The notes under the pieces: generated by a model
What the model was told of the DNA's origin: nothing
Databases searched by the model: none
Seen by the model: only the letters and a program-made list of their open reading frames with translations
Program-made: the position numbers and the translations under genes
Part shown: positions 18,086-27,161 of the stretch, in pieces
Position numbering within the stretch: the stretch's first letter is position 1
Layout of the letters: every line of letters starts with the position of its first letter
Assembly: GCA_031549085.1 (NCBI GenBank)
Contig: JAVBQL010000018.1
Location: 1-64,000 of the forward strand
DNA: 64,000 nt
Direction of reading: 5' to 3'
Source: JAVBQL01 sp031549085
GTDB lineage: Bacteria; Spirochaetota; GWE2-31-10; MWDO01

Positions 18086-18186
18086 AATTTGAAGTTTGTT
18101 TTAGATGAAAAAGGTGAAATTCCTTAACTGTCGGGCAACCGTAATAGTCGGACCATCTATTATCATTTCTTTCCCGAGGTGAGGAG
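18086..18186 (+). promoter_or_regulatory. Cobalamin (B12) riboswitch upstream of tonB
   Basis: The leader contains, in the correct order, GAAAAAGGTGAAATTCC (18107-18123), CTGTCGGGCAACCGTAATAG (18128-18147), a B12-box-like AGTCGGACCATC (18146-18157) and TTTCCCGAGGTGAGGAG (18170-18186). These correspond to the conserved GGTGAAAATCC, CTG..CGCAACTGTGA, B12-box and GAGGTGG-type core elements of cobalamin riboswitches. The form is short, lacking the optional arms. The last element contains the Shine-Dalgarno sequence of tonB, which points to control of translation. Confidence 0.85.
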
Positions 18187-18897
18187 ATGAAAATTAGATC
18201 TATAAAAATATTTTCCATATTAATAGTAGTAGTGCTATTTTGTTTTTTTTCACACTATATAGTCCCATCGAAAAATGTTGATAGATTGAGCTCCGTAAGG
18301 GATAATATCATTCTCCTCTCAAGTGATGAGCTGTCAGTAGCAAGAGATCCATATCTAAATAATTTCTCTTTTGAGGAGATAACAATCTCAAAATCTCTCT
18401 ATGACAACCCTATTCAAGAGAAAAAGCCACCTCCTCCAGAGGAGAAACCGCTCAAAAAAGATCCGCCAAAAAGGAAGGTAGAGAAGCCTGTTAAAGAGGA
18501 TAGTAAAGCTATTGCTAATGAAAGTGAACTTGATGTTGAGAATAACAGTGAAAATCCATCATCTGCTTCAGATTCTGAAGAATCAGAGAGGGCTATGCTT
18601 GCAATAGGCATGGGAGCTACTAAAAAGCTTGAATACAAACCCAATTTTAAAATCGATAAGATACCAATCTACCCTAAAGCCTCTATAAGGCTGAAGCAGG
18701 AGGGAGATGTATCTCTGCTTATAACACTTAATAATAGCGGTGAAGTCCTCTCTGTAGATGTTGATAAGTCGACTGGGCATAAACTTCTTGATGATTCTGC
18801 AATAAAGAGTGCAAAAGAGTGGAACTACAAACAGCTATTAGATGGGTACACAGAGAACTATCTTGTTACAACAAATATTGTCTTCAAATTGAATTAA
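18187..18897 (+). CDS. tonB: TonB energy-transducing protein
   Basis: 236 residues. An N-terminal membrane anchor (IKIFSILIVVVLFCFFSHYI) precedes a proline/lysine-rich periplasmic spacer ('KKPPPPEEKPLKKDPPKRK' at about 79-97), an acidic stretch and a C-terminal TonB domain starting 'IPIYPKASIRLKQEGDVSL' and ending 'ENYLVTTNIVFKLN'. TonB links the inner-membrane ExbBD motor to outer-membrane receptors. ExbB and ExbD are not in this window. It is the first gene behind the cobalamin riboswitch and eight bases upstream of a receptor gene, so it is probably a dedicated TonB for B12 uptake. Confidence 0.92.
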   Translation: MKIRSIKIFSILIVVVLFCFFSHYIVPSKNVDRLSSVRDNIILLSSDELSVARDPYLNNFSFEEITISKSLYDNPIQEKKPPPPEEKPLKKDPPKRKVEKPVKEDSKAIANESELDVENNSENPSSASDSEESERAMLAIGMGATKKLEYKPNFKIDKIPIYPKASIRLKQEGDVSLLITLNNSGEVLSVDVDKSTGHKLLDDSAIKSAKEWNYKQLLDGYTENYLVTTNIVFKLN

Positions 18898-18905
18898 GGA
18901 ATATA

Positions 18906-20870
18906 ATGATATTTTTTTTACTATTCATTTTGTTATTTATGCCTCTATCTATCTCTGCGAAAGATATTAAAATTAATGATATAGAGGTTATAGGTCAAAG
19001 TGAAGGGGAGGAGAATCTTGACGATATATCCTCCTTTACTAGAATCATAAAAGTTAAAGATGAGTATAACAAGAAGGTCACAGATCTGCTTGAAGAGAGT
19101 GGGGTTGTTACTGTTCTCTCAACTGGCTCTGACTCTGGTGTAACAACTATTTCGATACGTGGCTCATCATCGAAGCAGGTTCTGATTCTTCTTGATGGTA
19201 TTCCAATTGATAGTAGTGATAGTCAGTTTGATATTAATATGATTCCATTAAGCTCTGTTGATGGTATCGAGGTCTCAAGGGGGGGCTCATCAGCTCTCTA
19301 TGGCGGCAAGGCTATGGGGGGTGTAATCAATATCAAAACAAAAAAGGGTAGTGACACAAGCGGCTCGATTAATATGAACCTAAAGCCTGGTCAGAAGGTT
19401 GGAGGAAATGTTTCTCTTAATTTTAGTAAAAAGTTTTTTAGTTTTATTGGTATAGTTGATGGCTTATATAATAATGGTGAGTATCTCTATCTATATGATA
19501 ATGGTACGCCAAACTTTAAAGATGATGACTATATGACCTATAGAATTAATAATGATGTTTGGAAGATGAACTCTTTTTTCGATTTTTCGTTTTCACTACC
19601 AAAGGATATGAAGATTGATTTTAAGTTTAATGAGAGTTTTAAAGATAATGGGGTCTCTGGTCCGACCTACTCCATAGAGTATGAGACAACAAGACTTCAG
19701 AGACTCTTTTTAAGCGGCAATCTTAAGTTTGACTTTGGTAATTTGAATGGCTACTTTACGGCTGATATCTTAAGCTACTACAAGTTTGACTACTTCAACT
19801 ATACAAGAGATAAAAGTGATCTTTTTATTGCTTTAGATGATAAGAGCTACTCAAACTTTTTTGGCACATCAACAACATTCGATTTTTTCTCTATACCATA
19901 CAACAATATTGTTGCAACTTTTGATATCAATGGTGAGTTTCTTGACAGTGATTACTATAGAGAAAAGCTTCAAAAGATTGCTTTCTCTTTTAGTATAAAA
20001 GATGATATTTTACTGCTTGATGAGAAGCTTGGTTTTATGCCATCGTTTAGGCTTGATTGGGATAATATTTTTAATGTCAATTTGTCGGGTAAGATTGGTC
20101 TCTTCTATGAGTTCGCTCCAAACTTTAAATTGAAACACAACCTATTTACCTCCTTTAGAAACCCAGATTTTATGGAGCTCTACTTCTCATATGGAACAGT
20201 CGTTGGTAATGAGGATTTAAAGACAGAGTATGCATTTGGCGGAGATGTTGGGGTTCTATACAACACACAAGATTTTCTGCTTGAGGCTACAGTTTTTGTT
20301 GAGTTTTTTCACAATCTTATAGCTTATACGATATCAAGGGGTTTTATATTTAAACCGCAGAATTTAGATGATAATCTCTCTTTGGGTTTTGAGGGGCGAA
20401 TGCGTTTTAGACCTCTTTCATTTTTGCACTTTGAACTTAACTATACTTTTAATTATGTTTTTGATGTTAATGAGGATTCAATATACTATCTTGAGCAGAA
20501 GATATCACAGCCCCTCCATAAGTTCTCATTCCTACTGGAGTTTCCATTTAAATATATCAATTTTGGAACGAAGGCATATATAGAGAGCTGGATGAATATA
20601 GGCGGCGGCGGAGATAAGCCAAACTACTACTCAATGATAAAGGTTGGTTCTAACAATATTATAGATGGCTATCTTCTTGGAACAAAGATAATCCCTGCGA
20701 AAGTGATGATTGACTGTTTTATTAAGCTCTACCTCTTTTCGCCTATAACTAGATTTAAGGCAGAAATTTATATCAACTTTAATAATATTTTAAACAGATA
20801 TAGCTATGATTATAGGAATTATCCTCTTGAGGGGTTCAATATAGAGACAGGCTTTACGATCAAGTTCTAA
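18906..20870 (+). CDS. TonB-dependent outer-membrane receptor, BtuB-like
   Basis: 654 residues from the ATG at 18906; the longer in-frame start at 18819 lies inside tonB and would place residues before the signal peptide (IFFLLFILLFMPLSISA). The plug domain shows 'TISIRGSSSKQVLILLDGIPI', 'IEVSRGGSSALYGGKAMGGVINI', typical of BtuB/FepA-type receptors. The rest alternates aromatic and polar residues as expected of a 22-strand barrel and ends 'GFNIETGFTIKF' with a terminal Phe. The riboswitch upstream makes cobalamin the likely substrate; the barrel itself does not prove it. Confidence 0.9.
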   Translation: MIFFLLFILLFMPLSISAKDIKINDIEVIGQSEGEENLDDISSFTRIIKVKDEYNKKVTDLLEESGVVTVLSTGSDSGVTTISIRGSSSKQVLILLDGIPIDSSDSQFDINMIPLSSVDGIEVSRGGSSALYGGKAMGGVINIKTKKGSDTSGSINMNLKPGQKVGGNVSLNFSKKFFSFIGIVDGLYNNGEYLYLYDNGTPNFKDDDYMTYRINNDVWKMNSFFDFSFSLPKDMKIDFKFNESFKDNGVSGPTYSIEYETTRLQRLFLSGNLKFDFGNLNGYFTADILSYYKFDYFNYTRDKSDLFIALDDKSYSNFFGTSTTFDFFSIPYNNIVATFDINGEFLDSDYYREKLQKIAFSFSIKDDILLLDEKLGFMPSFRLDWDNIFNVNLSGKIGLFYEFAPNFKLKHNLFTSFRNPDFMELYFSYGTVVGNEDLKTEYAFGGDVGVLYNTQDFLLEATVFVEFFHNLIAYTISRGFIFKPQNLDDNLSLGFEGRMRFRPLSFLHFELNYTFNYVFDVNEDSIYYLEQKISQPLHKFSFLLEFPFKYINFGTKAYIESWMNIGGGGDKPNYYSMIKVGSNNIIDGYLLGTKIIPAKVMIDCFIKLYLFSPITRFKAEIYINFNNILNRYSYDYRNYPLEGFNIETGFTIKF

Positions 20871-21072
20871 TAGAGTTTTCTCTAAACTGAATAAGTTTAA
20901 AAAAGCTCTACAATATCCTTAAACTTGCTCGGTTTGTTAAGATTTGTTTTCAGCATATTCTTACGACTTCAGCTTTAATTGAATATTTCCCACTTTTTGA
21001 AAAGGGGGAAAGGGATAGAAAGAACTCTAATTTTATCTTGACAAAGTTACTACTTTATTGGAATATTAAAAA

Positions 21073-21759
21073 ATGCGATTTGTTAAAAATTTATTTATAT
21101 TTCTAGTTTTAATCATCATTTTTTCCTGTGGTAATGAGTACCCTGTAGTAGAGTTCCCAATATATAATATACTCATATATCAAGAGGGGGCGCTCTCTGT
21201 CCATAATGACTCTATGTTTCTCTCTCTCTACTTCATTTTGTTTGATGATGATGGAAATGATGATATCGTTGGGGTTAAAATAACCCATATCAAAACTCAA
21301 TACTCTTGGACAATTCCATACAGTGAGCTTGAGACTTATGATTATGATAATAAGACCTATTATGGCTCATCATTTTTAGAGTATAATGGGGCAAAGTCTA
21401 TACTGCTTGGAGAGTATGTTATAGAGGTTACAGATAGGTCTGGGGCTCTGACAGCCATTACATTTGTTGTTGAAGTTGATAATAAAGATGATATATATGA
21501 ACTTCCACCTATAGACTATAGCATCTCGTTTAACAAAAATAATAATGAATTTAAACTAAGAGGAGATGAGTATAACTCTGCAGAGATTAGGTTTATAAAT
21601 GATCCAAATATATTTGATGGTGGAAGAAAAAAATTTTTTAGCGGTGGTGACAAGATGATTGTTGATGGGCTCAATTTTAATTATGTTGCCTCATTTAGGG
21701 TTAATAAAGATATCAACGAAACAATAGTCTATTTCCTTAAAAATTTCCAGCTTGAGTGA
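21073..21759 (+). CDS. Putative lipoprotein
   Basis: 228 residues. The N-terminus MRFVKNLFIFLVLIIIFSCG is a lipoprotein signal with the cysteine at residue 19. The mature part is rich in Tyr, Asp and Asn and predicted mostly beta, with 'LYFILFDDDGNDDIVGVKI' and 'GEYVIEVTDRSGALTAITF', resembling an Ig-like/PKD-style sandwich. No known family is recognised. A TTGACA at 21038-21043 lies 17 bp before GAATAT and only a few bases before the start codon, so the promoter is uncertain. It may be part of the B12 receptor region or independent. Confidence 0.65.
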   Translation: MRFVKNLFIFLVLIIIFSCGNEYPVVEFPIYNILIYQEGALSVHNDSMFLSLYFILFDDDGNDDIVGVKITHIKTQYSWTIPYSELETYDYDNKTYYGSSFLEYNGAKSILLGEYVIEVTDRSGALTAITFVVEVDNKDDIYELPPIDYSISFNKNNNEFKLRGDEYNSAEIRFINDPNIFDGGRKKFFSGGDKMIVDGLNFNYVASFRVNKDINETIVYFLKNFQLE

Positions 21760-21843
21760 TCTATTTCTGCTTATCTTTTTTATAATTATTAATTTAAAAT
21801 AGATTTTATATGTTATAATATATCTTAATAAAGTTTAAGTTTT

Positions 21844-22854
21844 ATGGAAATATATGTGAATATTAGATCTATTTTATCTCTTTTTCTTATTTTTTCTGCA
21901 TTAACAATATTAAATAGTATAGACTATGATTATATAGGTGAGTATATAGAGGAGTTGGCTTTAGTTAAGCAAAATGATAGATGGGGCTTTATCGATAGAA
22001 AAGGAGAGATTGTAGTTGCTCCAAAATTTGATGCAGCCTACCCTTTTTTTGAAGGTTTGGCATGTGTAGAGCTTTATGGAAAGTGGGGGGCGATAGATAT
22101 ATATGGGGAAATTGTAGTTCCAATTATTTATGATGAACTTTTCTCCTTTTTTGATGGGGTAATTAGAGCAGAACTTGATGGAAAGTATGGTTTTATATAT
22201 AATAGAGATGGGGAGATTGTGACCTCACTTATATATGATCGTTGGTTAGATTCCCGTTCAGAGGGATTGGTTCTAGTAAGTCAGGATGGTATGTGGGGTT
22301 TAGTAGATAGGAGTGGCAGAGAGGTAGTTCCTCTAAAATACCATGAAGCAGAATCTTGTTATAATGGACTTATCAAAGTTAAACTTAATGGTAAATATGG
22401 CTTTATAGGTATAGATGGTGTAGAGATAATTCCAATTAAATATGATTATGTAGACTTTTTTTTCTTAGAAAAGTTGATTAAAGTTAAACTTAATGGCAAA
22501 TATGGCTTTATAGATATGGATGGTGTCGAGGTAGTATCCATTAAATATGATTATATAGACTTTTATTGGTGGAGAGAGTTGATTAAAGTTGCACTTAATG
22601 GTAAATATGGTTTTTTAAATAGAAGTGGTGTTGAGGTAGTTCCTTGCATATATGATTATGCGGACTCTTTTTATGATGAGATTACCAGAGTTAAATTAAA
22701 TAGGAAATATGGTTTTATAGATAGAGATGGTGTCGAGGTAATTCCCTCTATATATGATGATGCAGACTCTTTTAGAGATGGAAAAGTTAAGGTAAAGTTG
22801 GATGGCAGATGGTTTTTCATAGATAGAGAGGGAAATAAGATATCAACATATTAA
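21844..22854 (+). CDS. WG (KWG) repeat protein, secreted
   Basis: 336 residues: a signal-peptide-like N-terminus (SILSLFLIFSALTILNS) then about eight and a half WG repeats of 33-36 residues. Each unit has the form G-K-Y/W-G-F-I-D-x-x-G-x-E-V-V-P-x-x-Y-D, for example 'GKYGFIGIDGVEIIPIKYD' and 'RKYGFIDRDGVEVIPSIYD'. Middle repeats are nearly identical, implying recent internal duplication. WG repeats are beta-structured and thought to bind proteins, but function is undefined. Two proteins in the phage part of this window (54185, 56088) carry single related motifs. Confidence 0.85.
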   Translation: MEIYVNIRSILSLFLIFSALTILNSIDYDYIGEYIEELALVKQNDRWGFIDRKGEIVVAPKFDAAYPFFEGLACVELYGKWGAIDIYGEIVVPIIYDELFSFFDGVIRAELDGKYGFIYNRDGEIVTSLIYDRWLDSRSEGLVLVSQDGMWGLVDRSGREVVPLKYHEAESCYNGLIKVKLNGKYGFIGIDGVEIIPIKYDYVDFFFLEKLIKVKLNGKYGFIDMDGVEVVSIKYDYIDFYWWRELIKVALNGKYGFLNRSGVEVVPCIYDYADSFYDEITRVKLNRKYGFIDRDGVEVIPSIYDDADSFRDGKVKVKLDGRWFFIDREGNKISTY

Positions 22855-22906
22855 GTGAAAAATTAATAAAATAGATATAATGATAATTTTTTAGGAAAAA
22901 AAAGAG

Positions 22907-23815
22907 ATGATAAAAGAGTTTAATATTACTATAGATGATCCAAGCTTAGTTGATAAGAGATTGGATTTGGTTCTCTCAGAGAAAACCGATCTCACAAGAT
23001 CTCATGTAAAAAAATATCTAGAAAATCTAACAGTTAATGGCAAAAAAGAAAAATTATCTTATAAATGCAGAAATAGAGATAAAATATTCTTCTCATACAT
23101 CTATGAGGAGAGCGAGAAAATTCTCCCAGAAAATATACCAATAGATATTGTCTATGAAGATGATAACTATCTTATAATAAATAAGGAGAGCGGGGTTGTA
23201 ACCCACCCTGCCAAAGGCAACTGGAGTGGAACGCTTTTAAATGGAGTTTTGGGTTTAAAAAAAGAGCTCTCATCTCCTAAAGAAGATTATCGAATGGGTA
23301 TTGTCCACAGACTTGATAAGGATACAAGCGGGCTTATAATCCTTGCAAAAAACAATAGTGCCCATAGCTACCTTCAAGAGCTCTTTGCTAAGAGAAAAAT
23401 TAAAAAATATTATAAAGCTATTGTTAAAGGGTTCGTAACACCATCAATATTCACAATAGAGAATATGATTGGGCGTGACCCAAAAAACAGAAAAAAGATG
23501 GCTGTTGTAAACTCAAAAGGAAAAGAGGCTATTACAAAAGTCAAAGTTATGAAGAGGCTTAAAGATTACTCATATCTATTGATAAAACTTGAGACAGGTA
23601 GAACCCATCAGATAAGAGTTCATCTATCAAATCTTAAATATCCAGTTTTGGGAGATCCTATCTATGGCAGAAAAGATAAAAAATATGATGATATAAAACT
23701 ATGCCTCCAATCTTTTAGACTCTCCTTTTTTGATAAATTTACCAATAAAGTTATAGATATCAAAATAGGGTTGCCTAAACATTTTAAAAGAGTTATTATT
23801 GAGAATAAAAATTGA
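22907..23815 (+). CDS. RluA/RluD-family 23S rRNA pseudouridine synthase
   Basis: 302 residues. An N-terminal S4 RNA-binding domain ('KRLDLVLSEKTDLTRSHVKK', 'LTVNGKKEKLSYKCRNRDKI') is followed by the catalytic domain with 'VTHPAKGNWSGTLLNGVLG', the signature 'GIVHRLDKDTSGLIILAKN' containing the catalytic Asp, and 'LETGRTHQIRVHLSNLKYPV'. The S4 domain and domain order fit RluD, which modifies helix 69 of 23S rRNA, but RluC-type specificity cannot be excluded from sequence alone. The start is preceded by AGGAAAAAAAAGAG. cysE follows after 34 bp, so they are probably cotranscribed. Confidence 0.93.
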   Translation: MIKEFNITIDDPSLVDKRLDLVLSEKTDLTRSHVKKYLENLTVNGKKEKLSYKCRNRDKIFFSYIYEESEKILPENIPIDIVYEDDNYLIINKESGVVTHPAKGNWSGTLLNGVLGLKKELSSPKEDYRMGIVHRLDKDTSGLIILAKNNSAHSYLQELFAKRKIKKYYKAIVKGFVTPSIFTIENMIGRDPKNRKKMAVVNSKGKEAITKVKVMKRLKDYSYLLIKLETGRTHQIRVHLSNLKYPVLGDPIYGRKDKKYDDIKLCLQSFRLSFFDKFTNKVIDIKIGLPKHFKRVIIENKN

Positions 23816-23849
23816 GTAGTTTATTAGAAATGTTTTTAAGGAAAAATAG

Positions 23850-24791
23850 ATGGTTGACAAACATGATAATGAGATAAAGCAAAAAATAACAAATATTGTA
23901 GATAGTGTTTTTGCAACATATAAAAATGAAAAAGAGATAAGCCACATAAGTAAAAATCCTCTTCCATCAAAAGAGAATATAATAGATGTTTTGCAAGATC
24001 TCTTTGATATAATATATCCGGGATTTTTCTCTAATGTCCATATAAATAATATGGAGTACTACATTGGAAACAAAATCAGCAAAATCTATGATATTCTATC
24101 AAATGAGATTGCAAAGAGCTATCGATATGAGATGTTTCTAAAAAATCCAAATGTTGATAGCTGTGAAAGTTGTCTTGCACTCTGCATGAATAATGGTATT
24201 GAATCGACTCTGCTGTTATTAGAAAGCCTGCCAGATTTGAGAAGGAAGCTTGCTCTTGATGTTGCGGCTGCTTTTGCTGGTGATCCTGCTGCTAAAAGTA
24301 CAACAGAGGTAACTTTCAGCTACCCAAGTATTCAAGCTGTTACGATATATAGAGTTGCCCATATCTTGCAGAATCAAAAGATCCCTCTGATTCCACGTAT
24401 AATGTCAGAGTATGCACATACAATAACTGGTATCGATATACACCCTGGTGCAGTGATAGGGGAGAGCTTCTTTATTGATCATGGCAGCGGTGTTGTAATA
24501 GGCGGGACTGCGATCATAGGTAACAATGTTAGGATGTATCAAGGTGTAACACTTGGAGCCTTCAATTTTCCTAAAGATGAGCATGGTAATTTGATACGTA
24601 ATCAAAAGAGACACCCAACCATAGAGGATAATGTTATTATCTATGCAGGTGCTACGATCTCTGGTGGAGATACAATTATAGGGCATGACTCTATAATAGG
24701 CGGAAATGTGTGGATTGCAAAATCAATTAAGCCATGTTCAAAGGTAACAGTAAGTAACCTTGAAAATAGTGTAACTATAAAAGAGAGATAG
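23850..24791 (+). CDS. cysE: Serine O-acetyltransferase
   Basis: Makes O-acetylserine from serine and acetyl-CoA, the first step of cysteine synthesis. 313 residues: a helical N-terminal region of about 180 residues (longer than in compact CysE proteins, resembling the EpsC type), then 'PRIMSEYAHTITGIDIHPG', 'SFFIDHGSGVVIGGTAIIG', 'QGVTLGAFNFP' and a left-handed beta-helix of hexapeptides ('VIIYAGATISGG', 'SIIGGNVWIA'). The catalytic His is in 'IDHGSG'. It ends in 'TIKER' and is followed by a strong bidirectional terminator. Confidence 0.94.
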   Translation: MVDKHDNEIKQKITNIVDSVFATYKNEKEISHISKNPLPSKENIIDVLQDLFDIIYPGFFSNVHINNMEYYIGNKISKIYDILSNEIAKSYRYEMFLKNPNVDSCESCLALCMNNGIESTLLLLESLPDLRRKLALDVAAAFAGDPAAKSTTEVTFSYPSIQAVTIYRVAHILQNQKIPLIPRIMSEYAHTITGIDIHPGAVIGESFFIDHGSGVVIGGTAIIGNNVRMYQGVTLGAFNFPKDEHGNLIRNQKRHPTIEDNVIIYAGATISGGDTIIGHDSIIGGNVWIAKSIKPCSKVTVSNLENSVTIKER

Positions 24792-24810
24792 TTATAATAG
24801 ACTTAAATTA

Positions 24811-24846
24811 AAAAAGGGAGACAATAATATTTTGTCTCCCTTTTTA
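24811..24846. terminator. Bidirectional rho-independent terminator
   Basis: AAAAAGGGAGACAA and TTGTCTCCCTTTTT form a perfect GC-containing stem with A and T runs on either side, placed between the convergent cysE (plus) and PilZ gene (minus). Confidence 0.92.
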
Positions 24847-24875
24847 CTTTCCAGCGCACATGCCACTATTCAATC

Positions 24876-26090
24876 TTAATCTTTTTTATTATACAGGTGT
24901 TTTTCTAAGAATGCAAAATCCTCAGGCTTTATATCTAAGAATATAAAACCAAGTATATATTTATCATGCTGTTTAATTTTTCTAACCAGTTTTGAAGATA
25001 CAAAAATCTCTCTGTCATCTATTTTAAAAGATAGCTTAAAGTTTTTGCCTTGAGGGAAGATCTGTTCAATTTTTTCATTTTCTGTTCCATCGTTTATTAC
25101 TATACCAAGTCCACCAGGGCTTAAATCAGCAATTGGTAAATTAATCTCTACTGGATCACCCTCCTCCTCTTTGAAGTAGTTATTCATCATAAGGGTATAT
25201 GTCATTATTTTTGAAAACTGCACTGTATAGTTTATAATTTTTTCATCTATTTTTATACCTCTGTCGTGATCATTAACTAGATAGATAAGAGCCACAACAT
25301 AGTCTTTATATAGAACAGGTATAATTGCATATGAAAATATATTTGCCCTTGATATTGTTATCAGGTGGCTTGAGATCACCTTGTTAATTGCTTGAAGATC
25401 GGTGTTATTCTCTTTCACTTCAAAATCGATATAGTCTTGTTTGGTCAAGTTGTCTATAGAGTCATAGATACGTCTTGTTGGAAAATCTGCACGTGTATTT
25501 AGAAAAATTACAGCCTTACCCTTATCAATTAGGGCCTTTTCAAAAAAGGTCTTTGGCTTTATGTTCCGAAGCATCACTATTTTATTGTAATAGACAAGAA
25601 CATTCATCTTCTCTTTAAACCTTTTTAAGAGGGTCTCTATCTTTAGCTCACTAAAGTCTGCACTAATCGGCGGTGTATCTGGATAGTATGACATAGAAGT
25701 TTTTGGGTAGTTTAATTCGTGAAGCTCCCCATGAGTGTGTATTTTTACCTGTATATTTCCATTTATTGCTATTCTATCATATTTTCTATCAAGACTTTTA
25801 ACTATCACCTCTGGATTTTCGACAATTATGGTGTTACTTCTCATTTTTATTATATGTGTCTTAAATGTATGATAGTTATTTTGAAAGTAGAAAAAGGCAT
25901 TTAAAATATCTGGTACATTAAATATCTCTTTTTCTGATGGTTCAAGCTCAATTTTAAGTTCTCTTGTGTTCATCTCTGTGATGATGCCAGAGCTTGTATT
26001 TGATTTTGATTTGAATTCTATACCGACTTTGTTTTTTAATAGAAAATTGAAAACGAAATCTTTCTCTAATCTTTTTAAAGATACACCCAT
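24876..26090 (-). CDS. PilZ-domain protein
   Basis: 404 residues. The C-terminal 110 residues contain 'LPIADLSPGGLGIVIND', the D/N-x-S-x-x-G half of the c-di-GMP-binding PilZ motif, and strands such as 'KNFKLSFKIDDREIFVSSKLV'. An upstream 'DRKYDRIAING' could be the arginine-containing half in a YcgR-like N-terminal domain, but the RxxxR is not clear-cut. The middle (residues about 180-290) has GAF-like features ('NKVISSHLITISRANIFSYAI', 'VALIYLVNDH'). It probably senses c-di-GMP or its degenerate equivalent. Hsp33 lies 15 bp upstream on the same strand. Confidence 0.75.
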   Translation of the reverse strand: MGVSLKRLEKDFVFNFLLKNKVGIEFKSKSNTSSGIITEMNTRELKIELEPSEKEIFNVPDILNAFFYFQNNYHTFKTHIIKMRSNTIIVENPEVIVKSLDRKYDRIAINGNIQVKIHTHGELHELNYPKTSMSYYPDTPPISADFSELKIETLLKRFKEKMNVLVYYNKIVMLRNIKPKTFFEKALIDKGKAVIFLNTRADFPTRRIYDSIDNLTKQDYIDFEVKENNTDLQAINKVISSHLITISRANIFSYAIIPVLYKDYVVALIYLVNDHDRGIKIDEKIINYTVQFSKIMTYTLMMNNYFKEEEGDPVEINLPIADLSPGGLGIVINDGTENEKIEQIFPQGKNFKLSFKIDDREIFVSSKLVRKIKQHDKYILGFIFLDIKPEDFAFLEKHLYNKKD

Positions 26091-26105
26091 ATTTTTTATC
26101 CTAAA

Positions 26106-26948
26106 TTAATCCAAAGTATATATTTTACCGCAAAATTGACAAGATACCTCTATCTTGCCTTGCTCGTTTAATAGAGTATCAATCTCCTCTTTGCTAAAAG
26201 AGTTTATTAAATTACTAATTTTTTCATAATTGCAATTGCACCTAAAAGAGATCTCTTTTTCATCAAGAATTTCTAAATCAAGCTCTTTTGCATATTTAGA
26301 GACAATCTCATCTATACCATCACTCTTCAATATATTTGTTATTGAACCAACATTTAAAAAAGCATCATATATTTTATCAATATCCTCTTTGCTTGTATTT
26401 GGCAATGCCATTACAAGCACTCCGCCGCAAGACTCAATCTCATTTTTGTTATTGATAGATGAGCCAATGTTTATTGTAGAATCTATCTGCAAAGATTGAT
26501 TAAGGTAGATTGCAACATCTTCTGCAATTTCACCAGTCTCAATAAGTGTAATTGAGCTATATGGCTTCCCATTTTTAGCATACCTATTTGTAACAATCTC
26601 TCCAAGACCAATATACTCATTTGCTAAAAGAGAGCCATTCGCAATCGAACCATCAAGCAGAGGCAAATCTGTCTCTTCTATATAGCCTCTGACACTCCCA
26701 TCTCCTCTAGCTTCCACAAAAATATTTTTTGCAGGACCTGTACATTTCCACTGCATAGAGAATATATCAGAATCATTTTTCAAATTGCCGCTTAAGAGAA
26801 CCACAGCTGTTGCAACCCTTGATAGTATTGTTGTTGATATTATATTTGTTTTGTGGTTTTCTTGAAAAACCTTTGCAACATCTTTAAGATCTGCAAAATA
26901 GGCATGAATATTTTTATCTTTTGATAATGTTCTAATAAGACGACCCAC
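26106..26948 (-). CDS. hslO: Redox-regulated chaperone Hsp33
   Basis: Holdase chaperone activated by oxidation. 280 residues. The N-terminal domain shows 'SRVATAVVLLSGNLKNDSD', 'VFVEARGDGSVRGYIEE' (from 'NIFVEARGDGSVRGYIE') and 'GEIVTNRYAKNGKPYSSI'. The C-terminal zinc switch is CxC (FRCNCN) followed 27 residues or so later by CxxC (SCQFCG), as in classical Hsp33. It begins downstream of a 213-bp AT-rich gap and is followed closely by the PilZ gene, so the two are probably one operon. Confidence 0.95.
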   Translation of the reverse strand: MGRLIRTLSKDKNIHAYFADLKDVAKVFQENHKTNIISTTILSRVATAVVLLSGNLKNDSDIFSMQWKCTGPAKNIFVEARGDGSVRGYIEETDLPLLDGSIANGSLLANEYIGLGEIVTNRYAKNGKPYSSITLIETGEIAEDVAIYLNQSLQIDSTINIGSSINNKNEIESCGGVLVMALPNTSKEDIDKIYDAFLNVGSITNILKSDGIDEIVSKYAKELDLEILDEKEISFRCNCNYEKISNLINSFSKEEIDTLLNEQGKIEVSCQFCGKIYTLD

Positions 26949-27161
26949 AAAAAGTACCTTTTTAAATAATATAAATTAACTTAAGTTAAATTGACGAGAT
27001 TAATTTAACTTTTAGAGTATATAAATACTATAATATAAAAGTTCTATATTTTCAATCCATAATTAAAAAAAGATTAAAAATAAAAAAAATATTAAATTAA
27101 TCAACATATAATCTATTCATAGAGGGAAATGACTTATAAATAGGTTTTTTATAGCTATATG

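Noticed and set aside
18819..18905. Extended N-terminus of the TonB-dependent receptor from 18819
   Set aside because: It lies within tonB and would precede the signal peptide; the ATG at 18906 places the signal peptide first.
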